From Burkholderiaceae bacterium (GTDB taxonomy: Bacteria > Pseudomonadota > Gammaproteobacteria > Burkholderiales > WYBJ01), in assembly GCA_011525945.1 (NCBI GenBank), contig WYBJ01000058.1:1-50339 (forward strand): a stretch of 50,339 bases of DNA. Reading direction: 5' to 3'. The notes beneath the pieces were generated by a model. It did no database searches. It saw only the letters and a list, made by a program, of their open reading frames with translations, and was not told the origin of the DNA. This document shows positions 8,734-19,419 of the stretch, piece after piece; position 1 is the first letter of the stretch, and each line of letters opens with the position of its first letter. A program made the position numbers and the translations under genes.

Positions 8734-9906
8734 TCAGTGGCCCTTCGGCGCTGCGCGCAAGGCACGTCGTGCAAGCGCCCAGCGGTGCACTTCCGAAGGC
8801 CCGTCGTAGATGCGAAACGCGCGTAGCTCGCGAAAGATGCGCTCGACCACCGAGTCGTGCGTGACACCCATGCCGCCCAGAATCTGAACGCAACGATCGG
8901 CGACGCGAAAGAGCGCCTCGGAACAGGTCACTTTCGCCAGGCTCGATGCGGAGCCGGCGGAGCGGCCCTGGTCGAGCAACCATGCGCAATGCCAGATCAC
9001 CAGTCGCGACTGGTGCAGATCGATCTCGTTGTCCGCCAGCATGAAGCCGACGCCTTCATGCTCGCCGAGGGTCTTGCCGAACGCACGCCGTTTCGCGGCA
9101 TAGTCGCGCGCAACGTCATGGGCGCGCGTCGCCGCGCCCAACCAGCGCATGCAGTGCGTGAGCCGAGCAGGCGCCAAGCGCACCTGCGCGTACTTGAATC
9201 CTTCGCCCGCCGCTCCGAGCACGTTTTCGATCGGTACGCGCACGGCGTCGAAGCGCAGGACGGCGTGGCCACCCGCGAAGCCCTGATCCAGCGTATCGAG
9301 GATGCGTTCGATCACGATGCCGGGCGCGCTCATGTCGCAGAGCAGCATCGTTGCGCCTTCCTCCGCGCGGGCCATGATGATCGCGAAGGCCGCGCCTTGC
9401 GCACCGGTGATGAGCCACTTGCGGCCGTTCACGACATAGTGGTCGCCGTCGCGACGCGCCTCGGTCAGAAGCAGATCGGGATCGGCGCCCGCGCCCGGAG
9501 CGGGTTCGGTCATGGCGAAGCACGAGCGCGTTTCACCAGCCGCGAGTGCACGCAGGTAACGCTCCTTCTGCGCCTCGGTCGCAATCAGCTCCAGCATGTG
9601 CATGTTGCCCTCGTCGGGCGCCGAGCAGTTGAGCGCGATCGGTCCGAGCGGCGAATAGCCGGCGGCCTCGAATACGAGCGCGCAGCCGGCATGGTCGAGC
9701 CCGAGCCCGCCCCACGCCTTGCCGACGTGCGGCGCGAGCAATCCATCGGCACGAGCGAGCGCATTCAGCTCCAGGCGCAGTTCCTCCGACGGCCCGTGAG
9801 GACCTTGGCGCGGATCGGTTTCGAGGGGAACGACGCGGGTGCGGATGAACGCATCGACCTTGGCGCGCAACGCCTCCTGCTCCGGGGTGGGCGAGAAATC
9901 GATCAT
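8734..9906 (-). CDS. Acyl-CoA dehydrogenase, ACAD10/11-like
   Basis: FAD-dependent acyl-CoA dehydrogenase of 390 residues. Seen are CFAMTEPAPGAGADP near residue 135, the FAD-contacting WLITGAQ near 165, RRAFGKTLGEHEGV near 285 and QILGGMG near 340. At the C terminus the segment is YDGPSEVHRWALARR: Asp368 stands where classical members have the catalytic Glu of YEGT. That Asp, with LTHCMRWLG upstream, is a feature of the ACAD10/ACAD11 branch. The substrate is unknown. ATG 9906 was chosen because GGAGGGA lies eight bases before it; the frame is open well upstream. It lies downstream of the SPOR gene on the same strand. Confidence 0.93.
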   Translation of the reverse strand: MIDFSPTPEQEALRAKVDAFIRTRVVPLETDPRQGPHGPSEELRLELNALARADGLLAPHVGKAWGGLGLDHAGCALVFEAAGYSPLGPIALNCSAPDEGNMHMLELIATEAQKERYLRALAAGETRSCFAMTEPAPGAGADPDLLLTEARRDGDHYVVNGRKWLITGAQGAAFAIIMARAEEGATMLLCDMSAPGIVIERILDTLDQGFAGGHAVLRFDAVRVPIENVLGAAGEGFKYAQVRLAPARLTHCMRWLGAATRAHDVARDYAAKRRAFGKTLGEHEGVGFMLADNEIDLHQSRLVIWHCAWLLDQGRSAGSASSLAKVTCSEALFRVADRCVQILGGMGVTHDSVVERIFRELRAFRIYDGPSEVHRWALARRALRAAPKGH

Positions 9907-9946
9907 TGCGATTCCCTCCTGCGAAGTGGGTATGCGACTCGGCCGC

Positions 9947-10639
9947 TCAGGACGGACACGCCACGGCGCGCAGCTCCGTTCCCGGATAAGCGCTACGCAG
10001 CTCCGCCATGCGGGCGACCAGCGTCTTGGACGGCTCGACAATTAACAGCGAGGCAAGACGCAGCAGGTCGCTACGCTGCGCGATCGCGACGTTGCGCACA
10101 CCCGCCTCCTTCACGCGCGCAAGCCGTGCCTTGGCCGCTTCCTCGGTCTTGAAGATGCCAAGCGAGATGGCGTTGCGCCAGCGCTCGCCATCGGCCACGA
10201 CCTGGACATCCTTCACGCCAGCGGCCTCGATCGCTTGTGCGCGCCGGTCGGCCTCCTCACGCGAGCGCAGCGGCGCGATGTGCACCCACCAGGCCGGCGC
10301 GAGGCCGAGGTCACGCACGATCGTTCGCGGCGCGCCCATCGCCGTAATTTCGGCCTGGGCGCGTTCGAGCTCAGCGGTTCCGAACGTTCCCCACTCGAGG
10401 CATGCGGCGACGCCTGGCTTGGGCGCCGCGTTCGGAGCGGGTTGCTCGGCGGAATTCACGGCAGGCTTGGCGGGTGCTGGCGCAGCGGCGGCGAGCGTCG
10501 CGGGCGGCAGCACCTCGATCTCGCCGGCGTTTATCTCCAGCGCCCGCACACGGGCGTCACCCGTCGGCGTTGCTTCAGTCAGAAAATAACCGCCTGCGAC
10601 GATATTCGCGATCAGCAGGACGAACACGGCCCACGGCAC
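9947..10639 (-). CDS. SPOR-domain membrane-anchored protein
   Basis: Single-pass inner-membrane protein of 230 residues. A membrane helix (residues 2-20, WAVFVLLIANIVAGGYFL) is followed by an Ala/Pro-rich periplasmic linker (about 45-80) and a C-terminal part with SPOR-like repeats (GTFGTAELERAQAEI, WWVHIAPLRSREEADRRAQ, ISLGIFKTEEAAKARL). SPOR domains bind denuded glycan at division sites. I chose GTG 10639: GAGGAGG lies within the coaX end eight bases before it, and coaX stops two bases earlier. Longer starts run inside coaX. The birA-coaX-SPOR order is common in Betaproteobacteria. Confidence 0.88.
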   Translation of the reverse strand: MPWAVFVLLIANIVAGGYFLTEATPTGDARVRALEINAGEIEVLPPATLAAAAPAPAKPAVNSAEQPAPNAAPKPGVAACLEWGTFGTAELERAQAEITAMGAPRTIVRDLGLAPAWWVHIAPLRSREEADRRAQAIEAAGVKDVQVVADGERWRNAISLGIFKTEEAAKARLARVKEAGVRNVAIAQRSDLLRLASLLIVEPSKTLVARMAELRSAYPGTELRAVACPS

Positions 10640-10640
10640 G

Positions 10641-11372
10641 CTAGCATCCCTCCTCTGCGATTGCCGCCAAGCCTTCGAGCACGAGATGATCGACAACCGC
10701 CGTGTCGAGCGCGGCAAGCAACGGCTGCAGCACGCTCGCAGCGCCCCCGCTCAGCACGATACGCACCGGCCCTTGCCCGTTCGCCAGCATGAAGCCCGCC
10801 ATGCGCTCGATCGCACCCGCAGCGGCGTGTGCCGCGCCGCTCATGATGGCATCGCCCGTATTGGCCGGAAAGAAGCGCACTTCGCCGGGCTGCACGCGAA
10901 GCCCGGCGGTGTGCGCATCCAAGGCGCGGCGCATCAGCTCGATCCCCGGGGCGATGATGCCGCCAAGGAACACGCCGTCATCGCTCAGCGCATCGACCGT
11001 GAGCGCAGTGCCGGCATTGACCACCAGACAGGCGCCGCCGAACAGGCGGCGTGCGCCGATCAGCGCCGCCCAGCGATCGGCGCCGAGTTGGGCGGGATCG
11101 TCGTAGCTCGAGCGCACACCGCACTGCTGCGCGCGCGCCTGGATGAATTCAGCCGGCGCGCCAAGGCGCGCCGCGGCACGCACGATCGCCGCCTGCACGG
11201 GGGCACCGGCAACGTTGGCGGCGAGGATGCGCCGCAGAGGCTGCGCACGGTCAATGGCCTCACCGAGGGTGTCGGACTGCGCTGTCGGCAGTGCACCGGT
11301 GCTCGCCCAGGCGCCGTCATGGCGCAACCCCCACTTGATCCGCGTATTGCCTGCATCCAGCATCAGGATCAT
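10641..11372 (-). CDS. coaX: Type III pantothenate kinase
   Basis: Phosphorylates pantothenate with ATP in the first step of coenzyme A synthesis. It is the CoaX (type III) class, which is feedback-insensitive and needs a monovalent cation. The 243 residues are normal. The ASKHA phosphate motif DAGNTRIKWG is at residues 6-15, QLGADRWAALIGA near 95, VVNAGTALTVDAL near 117, GGIIAPGIELM near 135 and NTGDAIMSGA near 165. The ATG overlaps the birA stop by four bases, so the pair is coupled. Confidence 0.96.
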   Translation of the reverse strand: MILMLDAGNTRIKWGLRHDGAWASTGALPTAQSDTLGEAIDRAQPLRRILAANVAGAPVQAAIVRAAARLGAPAEFIQARAQQCGVRSSYDDPAQLGADRWAALIGARRLFGGACLVVNAGTALTVDALSDDGVFLGGIIAPGIELMRRALDAHTAGLRVQPGEVRFFPANTGDAIMSGAAHAAAGAIERMAGFMLANGQGPVRIVLSGGAASVLQPLLAALDTAVVDHLVLEGLAAIAEEGC

Positions 11373-12388
11373 GCGCGCGCTCGCAACGATACGTCGCCCG
11401 CCATCACCGCCCGCGTGCCGTGCGCGCCGACGAGCAACAGGCGACCGTGCGCATCCACACCGGACGCGATTCCGTACACGCGTTCACCATCGGGCGCCGT
11501 CAGCTCGACCGGCCGGCCGGCATGCGCATGATAACGGTCCCACTCGTCGTGCAAGGGCGCAAAGCCCTCCTCGGCGAACACGCCGAGCGCCTCGGACAGA
11601 TCGAGCACCAGGGCGGCAAGCCAGTCGTTGCGCGTGACGGCGCGACCTGCCGCTTCATCCAGGTCGCAGACGGCTTGATCGATACACGCGCGTTCGTGGC
11701 TGCGCAGCCGCACGTTGATGCCGATACCGATCACCACCGCACTCGGGCCCGCGCCATCGCCTTGCGCTTCGATCAGGATGCCGCCGAGCTTGCGCTCGCG
11801 CCACAGCAGGTCGTTTGGCCACTTGAGCGCGGCCGCCACCCGATGTCGCCGCAACGCGCGCGCGATCGCGACACCCACGGCGAGACTCAGGCCGCTCAAT
11901 GCCGAAACCGGGCGCTCGGCAAAGCGCCACAGCAACGAGAACGTCAGCGCCGTACCGATACCCGAATGCCAGCGCCGGCCCTGACGGCCGCGTCCCTCGG
12001 TCTGCAGTTCGGCGGCGAGCACCTGGCCATGCGGCGCGCCACCGCGCGCGGCGCGCATCAGCTCGATGTTGGTCGAGCCGCAACAATCGAGCACCCGCAC
12101 CACGAGCCCGGTACGTGCGATTGCGGACTGGACGTGCGCGGCGTCGAGCCAATCGAGCGCCTCGGCCAGACGATAGCCGCTGCCTGCCTCGTAGCGCACC
12201 GGCGCACCGGCCGTGATTGCGCGATCCAAAGCCTGCGCGATCGCCTCGGGCGATGCGCCGAGCGCGCGAGCGAGCGCAGCGGCAGGCTGGAAGCCATGGG
12301 AAGTGAGCCGCTTCAGCGCGGCGACAATCAGCGTGTGCACGCCGACCGAGCATAGGCACCTCCCGGGCGCAAGTAAAGCAATCCGCAT
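11369..12388 (-). CDS. birA: Biotin--[acetyl-CoA carboxylase] ligase BirA
   Basis: Attaches biotin to the carboxyl-carrier protein and, in bifunctional forms, represses biotin genes. The N-terminal 70 residues form a winged-helix-like segment (ALARALGASPEAIAQALDRAI), suggesting the bifunctional type. The catalytic domain has STNIELM, the biotinyl-AMP loop GRGRQGRRWHS near residue 140 and ALKWPNDLLWRERKLGGILIE near 195. A GIGINV strand and C-terminal SH3-like domain follow. ATG 12388 is preferred because GGGAGG lies nine bases before it; GTG 12340 would leave only the core winged helix. 339 residues. Confidence 0.93.
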   Translation of the reverse strand: MRIALLAPGRCLCSVGVHTLIVAALKRLTSHGFQPAAALARALGASPEAIAQALDRAITAGAPVRYEAGSGYRLAEALDWLDAAHVQSAIARTGLVVRVLDCCGSTNIELMRAARGGAPHGQVLAAELQTEGRGRQGRRWHSGIGTALTFSLLWRFAERPVSALSGLSLAVGVAIARALRRHRVAAALKWPNDLLWRERKLGGILIEAQGDGAGPSAVVIGIGINVRLRSHERACIDQAVCDLDEAAGRAVTRNDWLAALVLDLSEALGVFAEEGFAPLHDEWDRYHAHAGRPVELTAPDGERVYGIASGVDAHGRLLLVGAHGTRAVMAGDVSLRARA

Positions 12389-12537
12389 CCAGTCCGACCT
12401 CCCAAGACACGGTGTCGCTCGCATCTATCCTGGTTCTTGTCGCAACGCGAGCGCGCCGCGATCGCTCGAGCCCGTTGGCAGGAGCCGATACGCGCGCCCC
12501 GCTCCGTGTCGCCCGCGAAGCGGCCGCGACGGGCAGG

Positions 12538-12543
12538 TACAAT
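12538..12543 (+). promoter_or_regulatory. Candidate -10 element for the DUF456 gene
   Basis: TACAAT followed by GCCTGC, 39 bases before ATG 12582. The same TANAAT plus GC-rich tail precedes several genes here. No clear -35. Confidence 0.35.
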
Positions 12544-12581
12544 GCCTGCGAAGCTTCGACATCGTTTCGTCAACGTTGTGC

Positions 12582-13073
12582 ATGATGGGCTCACCCGAAC
12601 CGTGGTTGTGGCTGGCGGCGCTCGTGCTGATCGTGGTCGGCGTGGGCGGTACTGTGTTACCGGCGCTGCCGGGTGTTCCGCTGGTATTCGGCGGGCTGCT
12701 GCTCGCCGCCTGGATCGATGATTTCCGCGAGGTCGGCTACGTAACGCTCGCCCTGCTCGGCGCATTGACGCTCCTGACGATGATCGTCGATTTCGCAGCC
12801 ACCCTGCTCGGCGCCAAGCGGGTCGGCGCCAGCCGCGCCGGCATCATCGGCTGCGCGCTCGGGACCATCGCCGGCATGTTCTTCGGCCTCGCCGGGCTCG
12901 TCATCGGCCCGTTCGCCGGCGCGCTGATCGGCGAGCTGAGCGCACGGCGCGACGTTCTTTCCGCGGGACGCGTCGCCATCGCCACCTGGGTGGCGCTCTT
13001 GTTCGCGGCCGTGGTCAAGCTCACGACCGTATTCATGATGCTCGGCATCTTCACGTTCGCCTACATCGTGTAG
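12582..13073 (+). CDS. DUF456 family small membrane protein
   Basis: 163-residue integral membrane protein of unknown function. About four or five hydrophobic segments are seen: residues 8-45 (a helical hairpin broken by LPALPGVPLVFGG), 53-75, 85-118 (Gly-rich, GCALGTIAGMFFGLAGLVIGPFAGALIGEL) and 130-163. The Gly-rich hairpin and the GTVLPALPGVP motif are typical of DUF456. ATG 12582 or 12585 are both possible. Annotated promoter and gene spacing suggest a single-gene unit; it is divergent from birA and followed by glnS. Confidence 0.88.
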   Translation: MMGSPEPWLWLAALVLIVVGVGGTVLPALPGVPLVFGGLLLAAWIDDFREVGYVTLALLGALTLLTMIVDFAATLLGAKRVGASRAGIIGCALGTIAGMFFGLAGLVIGPFAGALIGELSARRDVLSAGRVAIATWVALLFAAVVKLTTVFMMLGIFTFAYIV

Positions 13074-13098
13074 CCGCAGAACGCTTCGATCGCCTTGA

Positions 13099-13104
13099 TA
13101 GAAT
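13099..13104 (+). promoter_or_regulatory. Candidate -10 element for glnS
   Basis: TAGAAT followed by GGCCGC, 50 bases before the chosen glnS ATG. No -35 match of quality is visible. Confidence 0.35.
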
Positions 13105-13154
13105 GGCCGCGTCGACCGGGCCGCAGCGGCGCTGGGTCAGAACGGGATTCATGC

Positions 13155-14923
<1,769 letters not shown>

Positions 14924-14936
<13 letters not shown>

Positions 14937-16096
14937 TCAAGTCGAGCATGACGATTCGCTGCAAAGCCGCAGTTCTTCGCACCATCGGCGCACCGCGACC
15001 GTATGCGCGCTCGCGCCCGATCTCGATCGAGGAGATCGACCTTGCCGCGCCGAAGCCGGTCGAATTGTTGGTCAAGATCGCCGGCGCCGGACTGTGCCAT
15101 TCCGACCTGTCGGTGATCAACGGCGACCGCGCACGGCCGGTCCCGCTCGTACTCGGCCACGAAGGCTCGGGCGAGGTGGTCGAGGTGGGCACGGCCGTCG
15201 ACGACGTGCGCGCCGGCGATCATATCGTGTTCCAGTTCTCGGCCGCGTGTGGGCGCTGCCCGCGCTGCGCCGAGGGCCGCCCGCAGGTGTGCGAGCGCGC
15301 GGCGGCCGCGAAGGCTGCCGGTGGCCTGATGGCGGGCGGCAGCCGCATCAGCGCGGTGAACGGCGAGCGCATCGCACACCATTCCGGCCTTTCCTGCATG
15401 GCCGAGTACGCAGTGGTGGATCGCGGCAGCGTGGTCGTGATCGACAAGACGATGCCGCTCGCCGACGCGGCGTTGTTCGGTTGCGCGGTGATGACGGGCG
15501 TGGGCGCCGTGATCAACACCGCCCGCATCCGCCCGGGCGACACGGTCGCCGTGCTGGGTCTGGGCGGCGTGGGGCTGAGCGGTATCCTCGGCGCCCGCCT
15601 CGCCGGCGCCGAGACGATCGTCGCGATCGATCGCGAGGCGTGGAAGCTCGAAGTCGCCGCGAGTCTGGGTGCGACTCACATGGTGTGTGCACTCGATCCC
15701 GACTGCATCGAGCAGGTGCGCGACCTTACCCGCGGCGGCGTCGACTACGCCTTCGAGCTCGCGGGCGATATCGATGCGATGCAAACCGCGTATGCGATCG
15801 TCAAGTACGGCGGAACCGTGGTTGTTGCCGGCTTACCGGCCGCGGGCGCGACCTTCCGCGTCGACCAATGCGACCTGGTCGGGCAGGAGAAGGCGATCCG
15901 CGGCAGCTACATGGGCTCGTGCGTGCCGGTGCGCGACATCCCGCGCTTCATCCGCCTCTACCAGGAGGGCCGCCTGCCGGTCGACCGGCTGATCGACGGC
16001 CACATCGGCTTCGATCAACTCAACGCCGGGTTCGACAAGCTGCACGACGTGAAGGCGATCCGGCAGATCCTCACCCCGCACGCGGCCGGCGCGTAG
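14924..16096 (+). CDS. Zinc-dependent alcohol dehydrogenase (class III-like MDR)
   Basis: Medium-chain zinc alcohol dehydrogenase of 390 residues. Catalytic zinc ligands fit C58 (GLCHSD), H79 (GHEG) and the Cys in FGCAVMTG near 186. Structural zinc ligands are C109, C112, C115 and C123. The NAD motif GLGGVGLSG is near 208 and an Asp follows beta-strand 2 (IVAIDRE), which favours NAD. It belongs with the class III / S-(hydroxymethyl)glutathione-like group, but the substrate is not evident. GAGGG lies six bases before ATG 14924, inside the end of glnS. Co-transcription with glnS looks incidental. Confidence 0.93.
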
Positions 16097-16130
16097 TCGC
16101 GCCGCCAGTGCGCAGGAGCTCGCGTCCGGG

Positions 16131-16739
16131 TTACAACGGCCGGATCGCGACCTTGCGCCACTTGATCGCGCCACCGGGCTGCTTGCCGCGGTTGCCGAAC
16201 TGCAACGCGAACGGGCCGGACTTGAACTTGTCGTTCACCATATGGGCCGTCACCTCGCCGTTCAACTTGACGGTAACCTGGTTACCCCTGGCATAGATCT
16301 CGAACGTATTCCACTTCCCACCCGCCTTGAACTTCGGCGGTACCGGCACCTGCGCGAAGTTGACGATCGCCCCGGTGGCGTATTCAGGCCCCGGGCGCTG
16401 ATCGAAGATATTCACTTCGTAGCTGCTGTCTGCTCCGATCTTTGTCGGGGTGCTGGCGCGGATGAAGATACCGCTGTTGGTGGTGGGCTCGGCGAAGAAC
16501 TCGGCGTAGATCTCGAAATCTCCGTACGACTGCTTCGTCACCAGATAGCTCGTGCTCTTGGCCTTGTCGGCGACGATAGCGCCGCCTTCGGCGCGCCAGT
16601 TCGCGTTGCCGATGCGATTGAAGTTTTCAAGTCCCTTCTCGCCGTCGATCAGCACGTTGTAGCCCGAGTTCGGTCCGGGCGTTGCGCATCCGGCAAGCGC
16701 GAACGTGACGCAGAGCAGTGCGGCAACAAGATGCTTCAT
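16131..16739 (-). CDS. DUF1080 (3-keto-disaccharide hydrolase-like) lipoprotein
   Basis: 202-residue lipoprotein. The signal peptide ends in ALAGC (Cys18). The mature part is one DUF1080 concanavalin-like beta-sandwich: NFNRIGNANWRAEGGAIVAD, SYGDFEIYAEFFAEPTTNSGIFIRA, the conserved YEVNIFDQ, GKWNTFEIYARGNQVTVKLNG, and GPFALQFGNRG near the C terminus. Some DUF1080 proteins hydrolyse 3-keto-glycosides; the substrate here is unknown. ATG 16739 was chosen because GAGGGGGG lies six bases before it. A strong inverted repeat lies 51-85 bases upstream. The 3' end is convergent with the alcohol dehydrogenase. Confidence 0.9.
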   Translation of the reverse strand: MKHLVAALLCVTFALAGCATPGPNSGYNVLIDGEKGLENFNRIGNANWRAEGGAIVADKAKSTSYLVTKQSYGDFEIYAEFFAEPTTNSGIFIRASTPTKIGADSSYEVNIFDQRPGPEYATGAIVNFAQVPVPPKFKAGGKWNTFEIYARGNQVTVKLNGEVTAHMVNDKFKSGPFALQFGNRGKQPGGAIKWRKVAIRPL

Positions 16740-17103
16740 GATCATCCCCCCTCTTTCGAGTCGTCTGAAGAGCGCCACTGCGTTCGAGCGGGAAGCCGGC
16801 GCTACTCGAGCGTGCCGGCTTCCCGACGGCGCAGGAAGGACGCCCGCGCCGCGGTTCGATTTTGGGATGCCCGATCAAGCAGGTCCAAGGAAAACACTTC
16901 CGCCGAACGTGCGTTCCAAACTCGCGGTTGCACCGATGCGACACACGCCGGCCTCGCGTGCGCTGCCCGGATACCGCTGGCGCCACCGTGCCTCGGGCGC
17001 CTTCTACCCCTGCGTGTGCGGGAGGCTTCGCGTCAATGCGAAGTCGATACCGCCTTCTTCGCCCGCGGCATGGGCGCGACGTGGTTCGGAGCCTCGGCTC
17101 GCG
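16740..17103. other. Intergenic region with an 11-bp inverted repeat
   Basis: The 364-base gap between the Bug gene end and the DUF1080 start holds no gene I can support. Its one clear structure is GGGAAGCCGGC (16790-16800) and GCCGGCTTCCC (16814-16824), a perfect 11-bp stem with a 13-nt loop. There is no T-tract on either side, so a Rho-independent terminator is not clear. It may lie in the DUF1080 leader or be a processed transcript end of the Bug gene. Confidence 0.6.
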
Positions 17104-18084
17104 TCAATGCAAGACCAATCCTGCGTTCTTCACCACCGTGCGCCACTTGGCGATCTCGGCGTTGATGTGGGCGCTGAACTGCTGCGGCGTGCTGCCGACC
17201 GGAGTGGAGCCTTCCGCCGACAGGCGCTTCGCCGTTTCCGGCGACTTGACCGCCTCGGCGATGGCCGCGGAGAGCTTTTCGACGATCGGGCGCGGCACCT
17301 TGGCGCCGGTGATGACGCCGTACCACTGATCGACCTCGTAGCCCGGCACGCCGGCCTCGGCAACGGTGGGGATATCGGCTGCTACCGGTGAGCGCTTATT
17401 GGCGGTGATCGCCAGCGGGCGCAGCTTCCCCGCGGTGAAATGCGGGCGCAGACTCAGAAAAGTGCCGAAGCCGAGCTGGATGTTGCCGGCAAGCGCATCG
17501 ATGATGACCGCGGCACCCCCTTTGTACGGGATATGCACCATCTTGATGTTCGCCATGTGCGAGAGCATCTCGCCGGCCAGATGCTGCAAGCCGCCGGTGC
17601 CCGAGGAGCCGAAGTTGAGCTTGCCGGGGTTCGCCTGCGCGTAGGCGATCAGTTCCTTGATCGTCGTGACCGGCACCGACGGATTCACATACACCACGTA
17701 AAAGAGCGAGGTTGCCTGCGAGACCGCCTGCAAGTCCTTGGTCAGATCGTACGGCAGTTTCGGATTGGTCGCGGCGTTGACCGCGTGAGACGCGGAAATG
17801 AGGCAGATGGTGTAGCCGTCGGGCACCGCCTTGGCGGTCAGATCGACCGCGATCGCACCCGCCGCGCCGGTTCGGTTGTCGGCGACGACCTGCTGGCCCC
17901 AGCGCTCGGTGAGCTTGGCCGCGATCGTGCGCGCCGTGATGTCGGTGCCGGCACCGGCGACGAACGGCACCAGAAAACGAATCGGCCGACTCGGGAAGTG
18001 ATCGACATCGGCCGCCTGCGCGGCGCCAACCGATCCTAGCAACAACGTACTCAGCATGCTTGCAAACAACGGATTCTTTACCAT
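17104..18084 (-). CDS. Bug/TctC-type tripartite tricarboxylate transporter substrate-binding protein
   Basis: Periplasmic solute-binding protein of 326 residues. The signal peptide is cut after AAQA near residue 24. The mature start FPSRPIRFLVPFVAGAGTDITAR is typical, with DNRTGAAGAIAVDLTAKAVPDGYT near residue 70 and HIPYKGGAAVIIDALAGNIQLG near 190, ending AEIAKWRTVVKNAGL. Bug proteins bind carboxylates or other small molecules; the ligand is unknown. No TctA or TctB membrane gene lies nearby, so it is an orphan, as is common in Burkholderiales. ATG 18084 is chosen from the signal peptide and the upstream AGGTG. Confidence 0.94.
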   Translation of the reverse strand: MVKNPLFASMLSTLLLGSVGAAQAADVDHFPSRPIRFLVPFVAGAGTDITARTIAAKLTERWGQQVVADNRTGAAGAIAVDLTAKAVPDGYTICLISASHAVNAATNPKLPYDLTKDLQAVSQATSLFYVVYVNPSVPVTTIKELIAYAQANPGKLNFGSSGTGGLQHLAGEMLSHMANIKMVHIPYKGGAAVIIDALAGNIQLGFGTFLSLRPHFTAGKLRPLAITANKRSPVAADIPTVAEAGVPGYEVDQWYGVITGAKVPRPIVEKLSAAIAEAVKSPETAKRLSAEGSTPVGSTPQQFSAHINAEIAKWRTVVKNAGLVLH

Positions 18085-18211
18085 GTGAACACCTGTCACG
18101 ATCTATGCTCTGGGCTTCGAGTTCCGGGCCGGCACGGCAACGCGCAACACGCGCGAGGCGCCGATACGCGCCCGCGCGCCATGCACATGAAACGCACAGC
18201 GGGGGACAAGA

Positions 18212-18247
18212 ATCGACCCCGGCGCGATCGCATGCCGCCGGGTCGAT
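18212..18247 (-). terminator. Hairpin between hydrolase and Bug genes (terminator or leader stem)
   Basis: ATCGACCC (18212-18219) pairs with GGGTCGAT (18240-18247); GGC/GCC extends the stem inside. On the minus strand it follows the hydrolase stop by about 35 bases and is followed by TTCTTGT, a weak U-tract. It also lies just downstream of a TAGAAT -10 candidate, so it could instead form the 5' end of the Bug transcript. Confidence 0.4.
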
Positions 18248-18255
18248 CGGCTGCT

Positions 18256-18261
18256 ATTCTA
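18256..18261 (-). promoter_or_regulatory. Candidate -10 element for the Bug gene
   Basis: Minus strand TAGAAT followed by AGCAGC, about 170 bases before the Bug ATG. It shares the TANAAT plus GC-rich tail seen before glnS and uvrA. Confidence 0.3.
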
Positions 18262-18282
18262 AGGCCGCGCGCGCGCGTTTCG

Positions 18283-19128
18283 TCACGCCGCGCGCGCGCG
18301 CCACTCGCGCGATTCCACCAGCGCGAAGAACTCTTCGCAGATCCGGTGTAGCAGATCGGGCTCCTCCAGATTCACGAGGTGCCCTGTGGCGGGCGCCACC
18401 AGCAAACGTACCGCCGGCGACACACGCTGCATGAACAATCCGGATTCGATCGCGACCGGATCCTCGTCGCCCACCACCACCTGCGCCGGAACCTTGAGCG
18501 CGCGCAGCGCCCGCTCCATGCCGAAGAGCGAAGGGCGCCGTCCCTGCACGCGGCGCGTGATGTTGGCGCAACCCTGCGCCGAATGCTGCATGAAGCGCCG
18601 GCAGAAATCGTCGAACGCGCGCGGGTTTTTCTGCCGCAACTGCACCCGGTTGGGCGCGTTGCGCAGCCTCTTCAACACCGCCGCCAGGCCCTCCTGCTCG
18701 TATTCGCGCGCGCGCGCCTCGACCGAGCGTGCGAACGCCGCGCGGTTGCGCGGATCGGCGCCGCTGCCGATGCCGATCATCGTGAGCGAGAGCGCCATGC
18801 GCGCATAGTCGAGTCCGAAATCGAGCGTCGAGCGCGAGCCCATCGAGCAGCCCATGATATGCGCCTTGCGCACGCCCGCGGCGCGCATGACGGCGGCGAT
18901 ATCGTCGACCGCGTGCCGGTGCGAGTAGGCCGAAAGCGCCTTCGGCACCTCGGAAGGCGGATAGCCGCGCGCGTTGAATGCGATGCAGTGGTGGTGGCGG
19001 CTGAAGTGCTGCAACTGCTTCTCCCAGCTCCACAGATCGCCGGAGAATTCGTGCACGAACACGATCGGCGTTCCACGGCCCGCTTCCTCGTAATACAGGC
19101 GCGCACCGTCCGAATCGACATAGGGCAT
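18283..19128 (-). CDS. Alpha/beta-fold hydrolase
   Basis: Cytoplasmic alpha/beta hydrolase of 281 residues. It has the oxyanion region VFVHEFSGD near residue 26, nucleophile elbow GCSMGS with Ser95, acid region VVGDEDPV near 218 and catalytic His in ATGHLVNLEEPD near 252. The cap region (REYEQEGLAAVLKRLRNAPNR) is helical. The family includes enol-lactonases and C-C hydrolases; the substrate is not evident. ATG 19128 is preferred because GGAGG lies seven bases before it; the frame is open further upstream without family-like sequence. The Bug gene follows on the same strand. Confidence 0.92.
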   Translation of the reverse strand: MPYVDSDGARLYYEEAGRGTPIVFVHEFSGDLWSWEKQLQHFSRHHHCIAFNARGYPPSEVPKALSAYSHRHAVDDIAAVMRAAGVRKAHIMGCSMGSRSTLDFGLDYARMALSLTMIGIGSGADPRNRAAFARSVEARAREYEQEGLAAVLKRLRNAPNRVQLRQKNPRAFDDFCRRFMQHSAQGCANITRRVQGRRPSLFGMERALRALKVPAQVVVGDEDPVAIESGLFMQRVSPAVRLLVAPATGHLVNLEEPDLLHRICEEFFALVESREWRARAA

Positions 19129-19419
19129 GTCGTCGCCTCCTTCGGTATGGCGGTGCCATAATTGTGCCTGCTTTCCCGTCGCGTTGCCAGATTCGGCACG
19201 AAATCGCGGCGACCGGCCTGTCCGCGCAATGCGCCGGCAATGCACCAAGGCCGCCTCGATCAGATTTCTGCTCGCGGCCGCGGGCAGCTCATCGGGCTCG
19301 ATCGCGGGGTTGCGATTGATCGCAAGCGCGGGATCGCCGGGTCGGTGCAAGCGCTTAGCGATATCCGCCAGCGTCCGGATCGGCATCGACGAATACGGCA
19401 GGCGCGCGCCGGGCGTAAG

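Noticed and set aside
16740..18300. Complete tripartite tricarboxylate transporter (TctABC) locus
   Set aside because: Only the binding protein is present here and at 43.7 kb; no TctA- or TctB-like membrane proteins are encoded nearby.
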